This document shows, in pieces, positions 49,014-57,198 of a stretch of DNA of 64,000 nucleotides. The DNA is taken from NCBI RefSeq assembly GCF_007828865.1, contig NZ_VIVK01000001.1, positions 2,046,001-2,110,000 of the forward strand. The letters are read 5' to 3'. The position numbers and the translations under genes are program-made. The DNA comes from Kribbella amoyensis (GTDB lineage Bacteria > Actinomycetota > Actinomycetes > Propionibacteriales > Kribbellaceae). The first letter of the stretch is position 1. Each line of letters begins with the position of its first letter. The notes beneath the pieces were generated by a model. That model had not been told where the DNA came from. It did no database searches and saw nothing but the letters and a program-made list of their open reading frames with translations.

Positions 49014-50030
49014 ATGGACCTTTCCCGTCGCGGGCTGCTCGCCGGGGCCGGTGCGATCCTCGCTGCCGGTACCGTCGGGACCCCCGCCTCCGCCGCCCCG
49101 TCCACCCGCCCCTCGGGCCGTCCCGGTGCGCCGGGTCTGCCGCCGCAGAGCGCGCTCTCGTTGCCACCGACCAAGCGGTTCCGGATGAGCGCCACGACCA
49201 ACGAGTTCTTCCGGCACAAGCCGTTGCGCGATGTCACCGTGCTGCAGTCGTTCGCCTTCGACACCCCGAACGACCGGCTCTTCGCCGGACAGTTGAAGGC
49301 CGGCAGCCCGGCCAACAGCGGTGACCTGGCCCTGACCAGGCTGGACTTCGCCGGCAACGTCCTCGGCCACATGTACCTGTCCGGCTTCGGGCACGCCGTC
49401 TCGATCGGCGCCGAGGCCGTCGGCGGCACGTCGTACCTGTGGACCGAGACCGACGTCGACACCGCGAACGGGCGGGGCCGGCAGATCTGCCGCTTTCCGT
49501 GGCAGAACGGCGCGACTCTGACCAAGGACTCCGCCTCGCTGACGAAGTGGAAGCCGGTGGCCGACGGCAGCGTGTTCACCCCGGCGGTCGACCAGCGGTA
49601 CGGCCGGCTCGGGGTGCGGTACTCGCTCGCCGACGGCATGCATGTCAACGTGTACTCGCTGGCCGCCGCGGCGCGCGGTGACTTCAGCACCGTGCTGGCC
49701 AGCTTCAAGCAGCCGACGATGACGGCCGGCGTCTCCTTCCAGGGCTGGACGCTGTACGGCTCGTACGCGTACTTCTGGGAAGGCACGGCGTACCCCGGTG
49801 AGCCCGACGAGACCAAGGCGAACTCGCGGCTGTGGTGCTACGACATCAACTCCGGCGAGGTGGTGGAGACGTTCCTGACCCTCGCCGGGAAGAGCCTGAC
49901 CTACCGCGAGGCCGAGGGGATGGCCGTGTACGGCTCGACCGATCCGACGGCGCGGCTGTTCTTCGGGTTCGCTTCCGGTGTCGGCGGTGACCGACGGGCC
50001 AACCTGTTCTACCGGAACACGCTGGTCTGA
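49014..50030 (+). CDS. Tat-exported TagC-like / P68-RBP-like beta-propeller protein
   Basis: 338-residue secreted protein. The Tat signal is MDLSRRGLLAGAGAILAAGT (RR plus hydrophobic core), with cleavage after ASAA near residue 28. The mature part has repeated Trp/Tyr/Gly-rich strands (FAFDTPNDRLFAGQLKAGS, GTSYLWTETDVDT, LTYREAEGMAVYGS), as in the TagC/phage P68 receptor-binding beta-propeller group. In actinobacteria these are often called teichoic acid biosynthesis protein C, though enzyme activity is not shown. It could bind cell-wall polymer. The ribosome site before the ATG is weak. Begins 79 bases after the AAA+ gene and is probably separate from the island. Confidence 0.65.
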   Translation: MDLSRRGLLAGAGAILAAGTVGTPASAAPSTRPSGRPGAPGLPPQSALSLPPTKRFRMSATTNEFFRHKPLRDVTVLQSFAFDTPNDRLFAGQLKAGSPANSGDLALTRLDFAGNVLGHMYLSGFGHAVSIGAEAVGGTSYLWTETDVDTANGRGRQICRFPWQNGATLTKDSASLTKWKPVADGSVFTPAVDQRYGRLGVRYSLADGMHVNVYSLAAAARGDFSTVLASFKQPTMTAGVSFQGWTLYGSYAYFWEGTAYPGEPDETKANSRLWCYDINSGEVVETFLTLAGKSLTYREAEGMAVYGSTDPTARLFFGFASGVGGDRRANLFYRNTLV

Positions 50031-50033
50031 GCT

Positions 50034-50675
50034 CTACTGGGCGACGCCGTACAGCCGGTCGCCGGCGTCGCCCAGGCCGGGCACGATGTAGCCCTTGTCG
50101 TTCAGGTGCGAGTCCATCCCGGCGATCACCAGGTTGCACGGGACGTTGAGATCGGCCAGTTCGCGCTCGACCCGCTCGACGCCCTCGGGCGCGGCCAGCA
50201 GGCAGATCGCGGTGATGTGGTCGGCGCCGCGGTCCACCAGGAACTGGATCGCGGCCGCCAGCGTGCCGCCGGTCGCGAGCATCGGGTCGAGCACGTAGCA
50301 CTGCCGGCCGTGCAGGTCCTCGGGCAGCCGCTCGGCGTAGGTCGAGGCGGTCAGCGTCTCCTCGTTCCGGATCATCCCGAGGAACCCGACCTCGGCGGTC
50401 GGCAGCAGCCGCGACATCCCCTCCAGCATGCCGAGCCCGGCCCGCAGGATCGGTACCACCAGCGGCTTCGGCGAGGTCAGCTTGATCCCCTCGGCCTCGG
50501 CGACCGGGGTCTGTACGGTGATCGGCCCGGTCCGGACGTCCCGGGTCGCCTCGTACGCGAGCAGCGTGACGAGCTCCTCGGTGAGCCGCCGAAAGGTCGG
50601 CGAGTCCGTCCGCTCGTCCCGCAGCGCGGTGAGCTTGTGGGCGACGAGCGGGTGGTCCACGACGAGGATCTGCAT
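50034..50675 (-). CDS. upp: Uracil phosphoribosyltransferase
   Basis: 213-residue salvage enzyme converting uracil and PRPP to UMP. The PRPP-binding loop is [17 protein letters not shown], the flexible loop is [15 protein letters not shown], and the uracil pocket is [23 protein letters not shown], all standard. The N-terminus [20 protein letters not shown] and the length match bacterial Upp. The start is ATG at 50675 with GTTGGCGG upstream. The longer frame to 50975 overlaps another gene and is rejected. It converges on the TagC-like gene with three bases between stops. Confidence 0.95.
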   Translation of the reverse strand: MQILVVDHPLVAHKLTALRDERTDSPTFRRLTEELVTLLAYEATRDVRTGPITVQTPVAEAEGIKLTSPKPLVVPILRAGLGMLEGMSRLLPTAEVGFLGMIRNEETLTASTYAERLPEDLHGRQCYVLDPMLATGGTLAAAIQFLVDRGADHITAICLLAAPEGVERVERELADLNVPCNLVIAGMDSHLNDKGYIVPGLGDAGDRLYGVAQ

Positions 50676-50801
50676 GGCCGCCAACGTACCGTCGGCGATT
50701 CGCTGCCGGAAAGTTCGCACGCTGTTACGGTCGAAGCGCAGTCGATTTGGGTTTGCGCACCTGCCCGCCCCGGGCGCTTGGCCTCGACCGACGAAGGACG
50801 T

Positions 50802-50978
50802 ATGCCCGTGACCGAGAACACCGGCAAGACGCCCGAACAACTCGACCGGCTCCGTCGCCGTGCCGCCTTCCTCCGCGAGCTGGAGGAGGCCCGCGCCCTC
50901 CGGGACCGGATCGCTCCCCGCCGGGCCCGGGTCCGCCAGCTCCGCGAGGCGATGCGCCGGGCGACGTACCACCACTGA
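50802..50978 (+). CDS. Small basic helical protein, 58 residues
   Basis: Not recognised. Of 58 residues, about 15 are Arg and many others Glu/Leu/Ala, in one long amphipathic helix ([23 protein letters not shown]), with a His-His C-terminus. The ATG at 50802 has GAAGGA four bases before it, a good ribosome site, and the gene is divergent from upp with 126 bases between starts. High basic charge would allow nucleic-acid or ribosome binding; this is conjecture. No membrane segment. Confidence 0.6.
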   Translation: MPVTENTGKTPEQLDRLRRRAAFLRELEEARALRDRIAPRRARVRQLREAMRRATYHH

Positions 50979-51041
50979 CCCACAACTTCCGGCCGGATCC
51001 CGGCATCAAGCAGACAGGGATCCCGTCAAGGAGTGTGGGCC

Positions 51042-52388
51042 ATGCGCCGTCGTCTCGTTGTCCTTCTCGCCGCGGTACTGCTCGGGGTCACGGGGCAGGT
51101 GAGTGTGTCGGCCGCCGCCGAGGACGACTGCCTGTCCGTGCCGCCGACGATCAGCCAGGACACCGACCCGGTCGAGACGATCGTGCTGAAGAACACCCGG
51201 CAGGTACCGATCGAGATGCGGGCCTTCCACGACGCTGTCGATTGCAGCGGCATGACCGTCGACGTGCAGAAAGCGGACGGGACCGGCAGGACCACAGTCG
51301 CGCTGACCCATCAGGGCGGCCGAGGGATGCCGCCGAGTTGGACCTGGTACGGGTACCTCTCGCTGACCGCGGCGACCGGGGGTGGCGACTGGGTGATCAC
51401 CAGGGTCACGCACGGCGCGAACATCCTCGAGACGGATGTGCGGTTCCACGTCTATCGCGGCAGCGAGCTGACGCTGGACCAGCCGGCCCGGACCAGCGGT
51501 GCCGCCCGGACGACGTTGTCCGGGCAGCTCCGCAGGTACTCGAACACCGGGGCCCTCGTGCCGGCCGCCAACACCACGGTGACGATCCGGCACTGGACCC
51601 GGAACCTGCTGATCGCCACAGCGAAGACCGACGCGGCCGGCCGGTACAAGGTGACGGTCCCGTTCACCCAGAACACCACGCTTCGCGCGACCACGGAGGC
51701 CGGCGGGAACTACGTGGCCGAGCTGACCGAGTGGGTGACAGCACACAAGCTGATCGCGATGAGCTACCTGCAGCCGCTCCCGAACGCCTACGCCAACGCA
51801 TGGTGGAAGGTCGGCGGGACGGCGTACCCGGGCCGCCTGCAGGCCGATCTGCAACTGTGGAACGGCAAGGCGTGGGCAACCACCGGGTCGTACGGCTTCA
51901 TCGGCGCGAACGGGGCGTACGAGCGCTACTGGAGGCCGACCAGGGCCGGCGTGTACCGGCTGCGCGTCGTGGTGTCCGGCGAGCGGCTGGACAACACCCC
52001 GTGGAGCCGCGAGGTCACGGTCACGGTCAAGCAGCTGCCGACCCAGCCGAGCTGGTTGACCGGCACCGTGGCTCCGACGGCGGGCCCGCCGGTCAAGTTC
52101 GGGACGACGATGTCCAGCTTCGGTTTCCTCAAGGCCAGGCAGCCCAACGGCACGTACACCGGGCTCCCGAACGAGGTCGTCCGGGTGATCGCCAAGCGCC
52201 CGGCCGACGCCGGCTGGGCCGTGGTCGGCCAGGCCCGGACGACCAGCAGCGGCTACTTCTTCACCCACTGGTCCGTCCCGTTCGCAGCCGGCGAGACCTT
52301 CACCGCGGTTCTGGACTACCCGACCGCGCTCCCGCGAGTCGCCAGCAGCCGCTCCGGCACCTTCGGTCCGTTCACCGTGCAGCCCTAG
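51042..52388 (+). CDS. Secreted beta-sandwich protein, function unknown
   Basis: 448-residue exported protein. Signal peptide MRRRLVVLLAAVLLGVTGQV...SAAA (about 27 residues). The rest is beta-rich, with at least three Ig/CarboxypepD-like repeats: GRYKVTVPFTQNTTLRATTEAGGNY, YERYWRPTRAGVYRLRVVVSGERL and SGYFFTHWSVPFAAGETFTAVLDY share a pattern of aromatic strand plus G-turn. No catalytic motif. Likely an extracellular adhesin-like or matrix protein. The ATG at 51042 is preferred over GTG 51033 because AAGGAG is eight bases upstream of it. Confidence 0.7.
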   Translation: MRRRLVVLLAAVLLGVTGQVSVSAAAEDDCLSVPPTISQDTDPVETIVLKNTRQVPIEMRAFHDAVDCSGMTVDVQKADGTGRTTVALTHQGGRGMPPSWTWYGYLSLTAATGGGDWVITRVTHGANILETDVRFHVYRGSELTLDQPARTSGAARTTLSGQLRRYSNTGALVPAANTTVTIRHWTRNLLIATAKTDAAGRYKVTVPFTQNTTLRATTEAGGNYVAELTEWVTAHKLIAMSYLQPLPNAYANAWWKVGGTAYPGRLQADLQLWNGKAWATTGSYGFIGANGAYERYWRPTRAGVYRLRVVVSGERLDNTPWSREVTVTVKQLPTQPSWLTGTVAPTAGPPVKFGTTMSSFGFLKARQPNGTYTGLPNEVVRVIAKRPADAGWAVVGQARTTSSGYFFTHWSVPFAAGETFTAVLDYPTALPRVASSRSGTFGPFTVQP

Positions 52389-52479
52389 GAGGCGTCGAGC
52401 GCGAATCGGGGCGGCACCGATACCGCGTCGAGATCGCGGACACCTCCCGTCCGGAGCTTGAGTCTGCGACGATGAGCCC

Positions 52480-52974
52480 GTGTCTGATCCTGGGCAGATG
52501 ACCACGACAGAGCTCGACTTCGCGCTCGCGGCGTACGCCGAGGACGGCGTGTGGACCGTGACGCCACTGGTCCTGCGCGGCGAACCCGACCTGTCCGCGC
52601 TGGTCAGTTCCTTGCGCCGGTACCCGGGCGAGACCGGCGTGCTCGGCCTGATCTCGGTCGACGAGGACTTCTTCGTGCTGCTCCGGGTGGTCGGTGGCCG
52701 GGCCCGGCTGCTGATGTCGGACGTCACCGCCGCGACCGAGTGGCCGCTGGCCCGGCAGGTGCTGGACGAGCTCGACATCCCGCTGGCCGAGGACGACGAC
52801 GACCAGGTCCCGGCCGGGGACCTGGCGATCGTGGCCGACCTGGGGATGAGCGCGATGGACCTCGGCGCGCTGATCGACGACGTCGACCTGTACCCCGAGG
52901 AGATGCTCGAGGAGGTCGCCGAGGCGCTCGGGTTCGGCACCCAGTTCCAAGAGGCGATCGAGGCCATTGGTTAG
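52480..52974 (+). CDS. tRNA adenosine deaminase-associated protein
   Basis: 164-residue acidic protein found next to tadA in actinobacteria. Contains DFALAAYAEDGVWTVTPLVL, SLRRYPGETGVLGLISVDEDFFVLLR and an Asp/Glu-rich middle (AEDDDDQVPAGD). The role is not known; the name comes from constant gene order. The stop TAG overlaps the start of tadA by eight bases. The GTG at 52480 is used; an ATG at 52498 would also serve. No signal peptide. Confidence 0.82.
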   Translation: MSDPGQMTTTELDFALAAYAEDGVWTVTPLVLRGEPDLSALVSSLRRYPGETGVLGLISVDEDFFVLLRVVGGRARLLMSDVTAATEWPLARQVLDELDIPLAEDDDDQVPAGDLAIVADLGMSAMDLGALIDDVDLYPEEMLEEVAEALGFGTQFQEAIEAIG

Positions 52975-53437
52975 TCCGGCGTACCGGGCCTGGTCCCGGC
53001 TGATGCTGCTGGCGCTGGCGGAGGCCGAGAAGGCCGAGGGCAGCGCGGACGTACCGATCGGCGCGATCGTCGTCGACGAGGACGGCGAGGTCATCGGCCG
53101 CGGCCACAACGAACGCGAGGCGACCGGCGACCCGACCGCCCATGCCGAGGTGCTCGCGATCCGCGAAGCCGCCCGGCACGTCGGCGAATGGCGGCTCAGC
53201 GGCTGCACCCTGGTGGTCACCCTGGAGCCCTGCACGATGTGCGCGGGCGCGATCGTGCTGTCCCGGATCGACCGCCTGGTGTTCGGCGCGTACGACGAGA
53301 AGGCGGGTGCCGTCGGCTCGCTCTGGGACGTCGTCCGGGACCGCCGGCTCAACCACCGGCCCGAGGTTGTGAGCGGAGTCATGGCCGACGAGACGGGTTC
53401 CCGGCTGCGCGATTTCTTCATTGGGCACAGACCTTGA
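52967..53437 (+). CDS. tadA: tRNA-specific adenosine-34 deaminase
   Basis: 156-residue zinc deaminase that makes inosine at the wobble position of tRNA-Arg(ACG). The HAE motif (H59-E61, in PTAHAEVLAIREA) supplies a zinc ligand and the proton shuttle. PCTMC (C89, C92) supplies the other zinc ligands. The C-terminus LRDFFIGHRP resembles TadA. The start is uncertain: TTG 52967 overlaps the partner gene's stop, while ATG 53003 would give a 144-residue protein; both contain the whole domain. The gene is followed by tRNA-Ser. Confidence 0.93.
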   Translation: MVSPAYRAWSRLMLLALAEAEKAEGSADVPIGAIVVDEDGEVIGRGHNEREATGDPTAHAEVLAIREAARHVGEWRLSGCTLVVTLEPCTMCAGAIVLSRIDRLVFGAYDEKAGAVGSLWDVVRDRRLNHRPEVVSGVMADETGSRLRDFFIGHRP

Positions 53438-53450
53438 TAGCCTCTCCGGC

Positions 53451-53541
53451 GGTGGCGTGTCCGAGCGGCCGAAGGAGCGCGCCTCGAAAGCGCGTGACGG
53501 GCAACCCCCGTCCGAGGGTTCAAATCCCTCCGCCACCGCCA
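53451..53541 (+). tRNA. tRNA-Ser (anticodon CGA)
   Basis: Full cloverleaf: acceptor GGTGGCG pairs with CGCCACC, anticodon stem CGCGC/GCGCG encloses the loop CTCGAAA with CGA at 53485-53487, a long variable arm (ACGGG/CCCGT) marks a class II tRNA, and the T loop is TTCAAAT. The discriminator is G, followed by an encoded CCA (53539-53541). It reads UCG. Confidence 0.97.
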
Positions 53542-53542
53542 A

Positions 53543-53558
53543 CCGTTCTTCGGGACGG
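53543..53558 (+). terminator. TTCG-tetraloop hairpin directly after tRNA-Ser
   Basis: CCGTTC-TTCG-GGACGG starts two bases after the tRNA's CCA end. All six pairs form (one T-G). The TTCG loop is an extra-stable tetraloop, suitable as a processing or stop signal. Confidence 0.6.
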
Positions 53559-53567
53559 ACGTTACGC

Positions 53568-53605
53568 CGAAGACCCTGATGCTGTGTGATGCGTCAGGGT
53601 CTTCG
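53568..53605 (+). terminator. 12-bp stem hairpin downstream of tRNA-Ser
   Basis: CGAAGACCCTGA (53568-53579) and TCAGGGTCTTCG (53594-53605) are perfectly complementary with a 14-base loop. It lacks a T run, as is common for stops in high-GC actinobacteria. A second stop for the tRNA transcript. Confidence 0.7.
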
Positions 53606-53719
53606 CTTGTCTCCGGGCCGTCCGGGCGGAGGTGCGACGACCGGTGATTCCGTTCCGTGGATGATTCGTTGCCGCGGGCACGGCTCGTTTAGGATGCAGG
53701 CCCCGACCTAAGGGCCGCT

Positions 53720-55228
53720 GTGGACGTGCACGAACTCGACCGGATCCTGCTCGCCGGCGCCGCGGTGTTGCTGGTGGCCATCGTCGCCGTGCGGCTGTCC
53801 GGCCGGCTCGGGCTGCCGTCGCTGCTGATCTACCTCGGGATGGGCCTGCTGCTGGGCGAGTCCGGCCTCGGCGTCGAGTTCGAGAACGCCGAACTGGCGC
53901 ACGCGCTCGGCTTCGCCGCCCTGGTGATCATCCTGACCGAGGGCGGCCTCACCACCCGCTGGAACGAAGTCCGCCCGGTGATGCCACTGGGTGTCGTCCT
54001 GGCCACACTCGGCGTGGCCATCAGCGTCGGCGTGGTGGCCTGTGTCGCCCATTTCGTCCTCGGCCTGGACTGGCAGCTCGCCGTCCTGCTCGGCGCCGTC
54101 ACGTCCCCGACCGACGCCGCCGCCGTCTTCTCGGTACTGCGCCGTGTCCCCATCCGTCCACGGCTCCGCGGTGCGCTGGAGGCCGAGTCCGGTCTGAACG
54201 ACGCCCCGACCGTCCTGCTGGTCACCTTGGTCAGTACCGGCGAGGTCGCCGACAAGGGCTTCCTGCACTTCAGCGGCCTGGTCATCTACGAACTGGTCGT
54301 CGGCGCGCTGTTCGGCTTCGTGGTCGGCGCGGTCAGCGTCGGGCTGCTCCGCCGCGTCGCCCTCGGCTCGGCCGGCCTGTACCCGCTGGCGATCGTCTCG
54401 CTCGCCGTCATCTCGTACGCGGGTGGCACCGTCCTCCTCCACGTCAGCGGCTTCGCGGCCGTCTACGTGACCAGCCTCGTCCTCGGCCGGGCCGAGCTCC
54501 CGCACCGCGTCGCCACCAGGTCCTTCGTCGACGGCATCGCCTGGCTGGCCCAGATCGGCCTGTTCGTCATGCTCGGCCTGCTCGCCTCACCGGGCCGGAT
54601 CCGCCTGAACGACGTGGTGATCGCCCTGGTCATCGGTATCGCGGTGACGGTGGTGGGCCGGTTCGCGGCCGTCTGGTTGTCGGCCTTGCCGTTCCGGATC
54701 CCGTGGCGAGAACAGACCTTCCTCGCTTGGGCGGGGCTGCGCGGCGCCGTACCGATCGTGCTGGCGACGATCCCGCTCGCGGAGCACGTCCCGCACGCGG
54801 ACCGGATCTTCGACGTGGTGTTCGTGCTGGTGCTGCTCTTCACGCTGCTCCAGGGCCCGTCGCTGCCCTGGCTGGCCAAGCGGCTCGGAGTACTCGACGA
54901 CAACGCGGCGCACGAGGTCGACATCGACGTCGCGCCCCTGGAGTCGCTGGGCGCGGACATGCTCCAGGTCCAGATCCCGAGCCAGTCCCGGTTGGCGGGC
55001 GTGGAGATCGGCGAACTCCGGCTGCCGCACGGCGTGTCCGTCTCGCTGGTGATCCGCGAGCAGCAGGCGTTCGTCCCGGAGCGGAGGACGGTACTGCGCG
55101 CCGGCGACGCGGTCCTGGTGGTCGCCCCCAACGCCCTCCGCGAACAAACCGTCCGCCGACTACGCGCAGTAAGCAGAGCCGGCAGACTAGCAGGCTGGTT
55201 CGGCGAACGAGGCCGCGAACAGCACTGA
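53720..55228 (+). CDS. CPA1-type potassium/proton antiporter with TrkA-C domain
   Basis: 502-residue membrane protein of the CvrA/NhaP2 group of cation-proton antiporters. About twelve membrane helices run from residue 7 to 390. The ion-binding region shows GAVTSPTDAAAVFSVL and LEAESGLNDAPTVLLV, with the paired aspartates typical of CPA1, and FLAWAGLRGAVPIVLAT, the helix 11 motif. A TrkA-C (RCK_C) domain occupies residues 405-480 (MLQVQIPSQSRLAGVEIGEL, LRAGDAVLVVAP) and would gate transport by a cytoplasmic ligand. GTG start; a TAGGAT box lies at 53690-53695. Used for K+ or Na+ and pH homeostasis. Confidence 0.9.
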   Translation: MDVHELDRILLAGAAVLLVAIVAVRLSGRLGLPSLLIYLGMGLLLGESGLGVEFENAELAHALGFAALVIILTEGGLTTRWNEVRPVMPLGVVLATLGVAISVGVVACVAHFVLGLDWQLAVLLGAVTSPTDAAAVFSVLRRVPIRPRLRGALEAESGLNDAPTVLLVTLVSTGEVADKGFLHFSGLVIYELVVGALFGFVVGAVSVGLLRRVALGSAGLYPLAIVSLAVISYAGGTVLLHVSGFAAVYVTSLVLGRAELPHRVATRSFVDGIAWLAQIGLFVMLGLLASPGRIRLNDVVIALVIGIAVTVVGRFAAVWLSALPFRIPWREQTFLAWAGLRGAVPIVLATIPLAEHVPHADRIFDVVFVLVLLFTLLQGPSLPWLAKRLGVLDDNAAHEVDIDVAPLESLGADMLQVQIPSQSRLAGVEIGELRLPHGVSVSLVIREQQAFVPERRTVLRAGDAVLVVAPNALREQTVRRLRAVSRAGRLAGWFGERGREQH

Positions 55229-55407
55229 CCCTGCGTGCTCCCCGCCCCTCCCGCCGCCCGCGGCCGAACCTCGGACAGGTACTGGGGACCGGGGACAGCC
55301 CCCGTCGTGTTCAAGGTCCCGGTTTGGTGTCAGGCGTGGCCAGGTGTGTTCGAGGCCTGGTCGGGTTGTTCAGGTCTCGTCAGGTTTGCCGGTCCCTGGC
55401 CGCGGGG
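55229..55407. other. Convergent intergenic spacer
   Basis: No gene is seen. A weak CGGGG/CCCCG stem is near 55290 and short TCAGG repeats occur at 55330-55390. It lies between the antiporter and the LytR_C gene. Confidence 0.4.
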
Positions 55408-55971
55408 TCAGTTCGGGTTCTGGCCGTTGGGGATCGGTTGGGTGGGGCGGACGATGGGGAGGCAGTGGATGCTGTCCGCGGGGACTGCCACCGACGGCAG
55501 GCCCTTGGTGTTCAGCTTGGTGAAGCCTGGTCCCACGACCACGTCCACCGTGTGGTCCGGGCGGTTGTCGCCGACGGTCAGGGCCTTCTGGTTCAGCTGG
55601 CCCGCGACCAGCTTCAGCTCGGGGGCGTCGTCGGTGCTGCCGCGGACGGAGACGACGTCGATCTTGTCGCCCTTGGGTTCGTTGGCGATCTTGCCGACGT
55701 TGAAGCCGCGCTTCTCGAGCTCCTCGCCGACCCGACCCGCGGTCCCGGCCTTGGCGCCGCCGTTGTAGACGTTCACCACGACCTGCTTGGGGACCATCCG
55801 GTTGTTCGGCAGCGTCTGCTCGACGCAGTTGGCCTCGGCGTTGCTGGTGGTCAGCGACTTCCAGCCCCACCAGAAGCCACCGGCCAGGATCGCGAGCAGG
55901 GCGATCATCGTGACCGGCGTCCGCCAGTGGATCCGCGAACGCGGTCTCGGCTGGGGCTGGAGGACGGCCAT
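55408..55971 (-). CDS. LytR_C-domain membrane protein
   Basis: 187-residue protein with a basic tail, one membrane helix (residues 19-38, TPVTMIALLAILAGGFWWGW) and an outer LytR_C/VirR-like domain (VVVNVYNGGAKAGTAGRVGEELEKRGFNV, VDVVVGPGFTKL). This domain is found in cell-wall polymer ligases and in stand-alone proteins that help them. The chain ends with a Pro/Asn-rich tail. It starts with ATG two bases after the stop of the conserved 97-residue gene upstream, with which it shares one transcript in many actinobacteria. Confidence 0.85.
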   Translation of the reverse strand: MAVLQPQPRPRSRIHWRTPVTMIALLAILAGGFWWGWKSLTTSNAEANCVEQTLPNNRMVPKQVVVNVYNGGAKAGTAGRVGEELEKRGFNVGKIANEPKGDKIDVVSVRGSTDDAPELKLVAGQLNQKALTVGDNRPDHTVDVVVGPGFTKLNTKGLPSVAVPADSIHCLPIVRPTQPIPNGQNPN

Positions 55972-55973
55972 CG

Positions 55974-56267
55974 CTAGTCCACGACCAGGACCCGCGCGTG
56001 CAGGACCGAGCGCTGCTGCAGGGCCGCGCGCAGGGCACGGTGCAGACCGTCCTCGAGGTACAGGTCACCCTTCCACTCGACGACGTGGGCGAACAGGTCG
56101 CCGTAGAACGTGGAGTCCTCGTCGAGCAGCGCGTTCAGGTCCAGGGTGCCCTTGGTGGTGACAAGCTCGTCCAGCCGCACCTGCCTGGGCGGCAGCGCGG
56201 ACCAGTCCTTGGCCCGGTACCCGTGATCGGGGTACGGCCTTTCCTCCCCGACGCGCTTGAAGATCAC
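55974..56267 (-). CDS. Conserved actinobacterial protein (VapB-like annotation)
   Basis: 97-residue cytoplasmic protein: FKRVGEERPYPDHGYRAKDW, LPPRQVRLDELVTTKGTLDL, LLDEDSTFYGDLFAHVVEW, LYLEDGLHRALRAALQQRSV. It is highly conserved and often auto-named VapB antitoxin, but no toxin gene is near and the sequence lacks an obvious DNA-binding head. True role unknown. The GTG at 56267 begins exactly seven bases after a TAGACT -10 box (56280-56275), so translation is probably leaderless; a longer frame to 56336 would cross that box. Overlapping the start is GGGAGGTGATC, which resembles a ribosome site. Confidence 0.72.
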   Translation of the reverse strand: MIFKRVGEERPYPDHGYRAKDWSALPPRQVRLDELVTTKGTLDLNALLDEDSTFYGDLFAHVVEWKGDLYLEDGLHRALRAALQQRSVLHARVLVVD

Positions 56268-56274
56268 CTCCCGA

Positions 56275-56280
56275 AGTCTA
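56275..56280 (-). promoter_or_regulatory. -10 element for leaderless conserved protein gene
   Basis: TAGACT on the minus strand ends seven bases before the GTG at 56267. This fits the TANNNT-N6/7-start layout of leaderless actinobacterial genes. Confidence 0.55.
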
Positions 56281-56399
56281 GCGGTGCACAAGGTCGGGGG
56301 AGAGGTCGGGAATGTCACCGGAAAAGTCGATATCAAGACTCAACCTTTACTCGCCGCGGTGCGTCTGCTCGGGAAAGAAGGACAACACAGGGGGTATCC

Positions 56400-57104
56400 A
56401 TGAAGACGTTGTTCAAACTGGCCGCGGGGGCGGCGACCGTCGTCGTCGCGATCGCGGGCACCACTTTGCCGGCCGACGCGCTCACCGTCGCGCAGAACAA
56501 GGCGGCCCAGACCCGGCTGAACAAGCTGGGCTGTTACGCCGGGCCGGTGGACGGCAAGATCGGCCAGATGTCCCAGGCCGCCACGATCCGGTTCCAGGCG
56601 GCGAACAGGATGACCCAGAACGGCTCGCTCGGCGGGACGACGTACGGCCGGTTGATGGCCGCGTCGGCCAAGCGGTGCGACGTCCGGGCGGTTCCGGCCG
56701 GGAGCGGTGGCGGCCGCCGGATCGTGATCAGTCAGGGGCAGAACTGGCTCTGGGTGATCGATGCCAAGGGCAAGGTCGTCCGGCAGGGCGGCATCATCGA
56801 CAACCCGAGCTACCTGCGCCCGGGCACGTACAGCACCGGTTCGAAGTGCGGCCGCGCGGCCCGGGTCAAGCGCAACACCGACGGCGGCAAGCTCTACCTG
56901 AACAACTTCGTCCGGTTCGCGCCGTGCGGTATCGGGTTCCACCAGATCCCGACGTACCGGAGCAACGGCGCGCAGATTCACGGCGACTGGCTGCTCGGGA
57001 CCAACAAGAAGGCCTCGCACGGCTGTATCCGGGTGCAGAAATCGATGTCGGACACGATCTGGGCCTTCACCACGGTCACGACGAAGGTCGTCGTGCTCCG
57101 CTGA
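56400..57104 (+). CDS. L,D-transpeptidase (YkuD) with peptidoglycan-binding domain
   Basis: 234-residue exported enzyme that forms 3-3 crosslinks in peptidoglycan. A signal peptide (residues 1-28, ends PADA) leads to a PG_binding_1 domain (AAQTRLNKLGCYAGPVDGKIG, TIRFQAANRMTQNG). The YkuD domain at about 100-234 ends in KASHGCIRVQKS, with the catalytic Cys209 and the upstream His in QIHGDWLLG. Extra cysteines could form a disulfide. The ATG at 56400 follows GGGGG seven bases before. Monocistronic. Confidence 0.9.
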   Translation: MKTLFKLAAGAATVVVAIAGTTLPADALTVAQNKAAQTRLNKLGCYAGPVDGKIGQMSQAATIRFQAANRMTQNGSLGGTTYGRLMAASAKRCDVRAVPAGSGGGRRIVISQGQNWLWVIDAKGKVVRQGGIIDNPSYLRPGTYSTGSKCGRAARVKRNTDGGKLYLNNFVRFAPCGIGFHQIPTYRSNGAQIHGDWLLGTNKKASHGCIRVQKSMSDTIWAFTTVTTKVVVLR

Positions 57105-57198
57105 TCGATGGACAACTGTAAGACTTTCGGTGGACGCCCCACGGGGTCCGGCCGCCTTAGCATCGAGACCGCTCACCGCTGTCGAGATCTGGGGAATC

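Noticed and set aside
49014-50030. Phage tail receptor-binding protein
   Set aside because: It has a Tat signal peptide and no neighbouring phage genes; the fold may be shared, but it is a secreted chromosomal protein.
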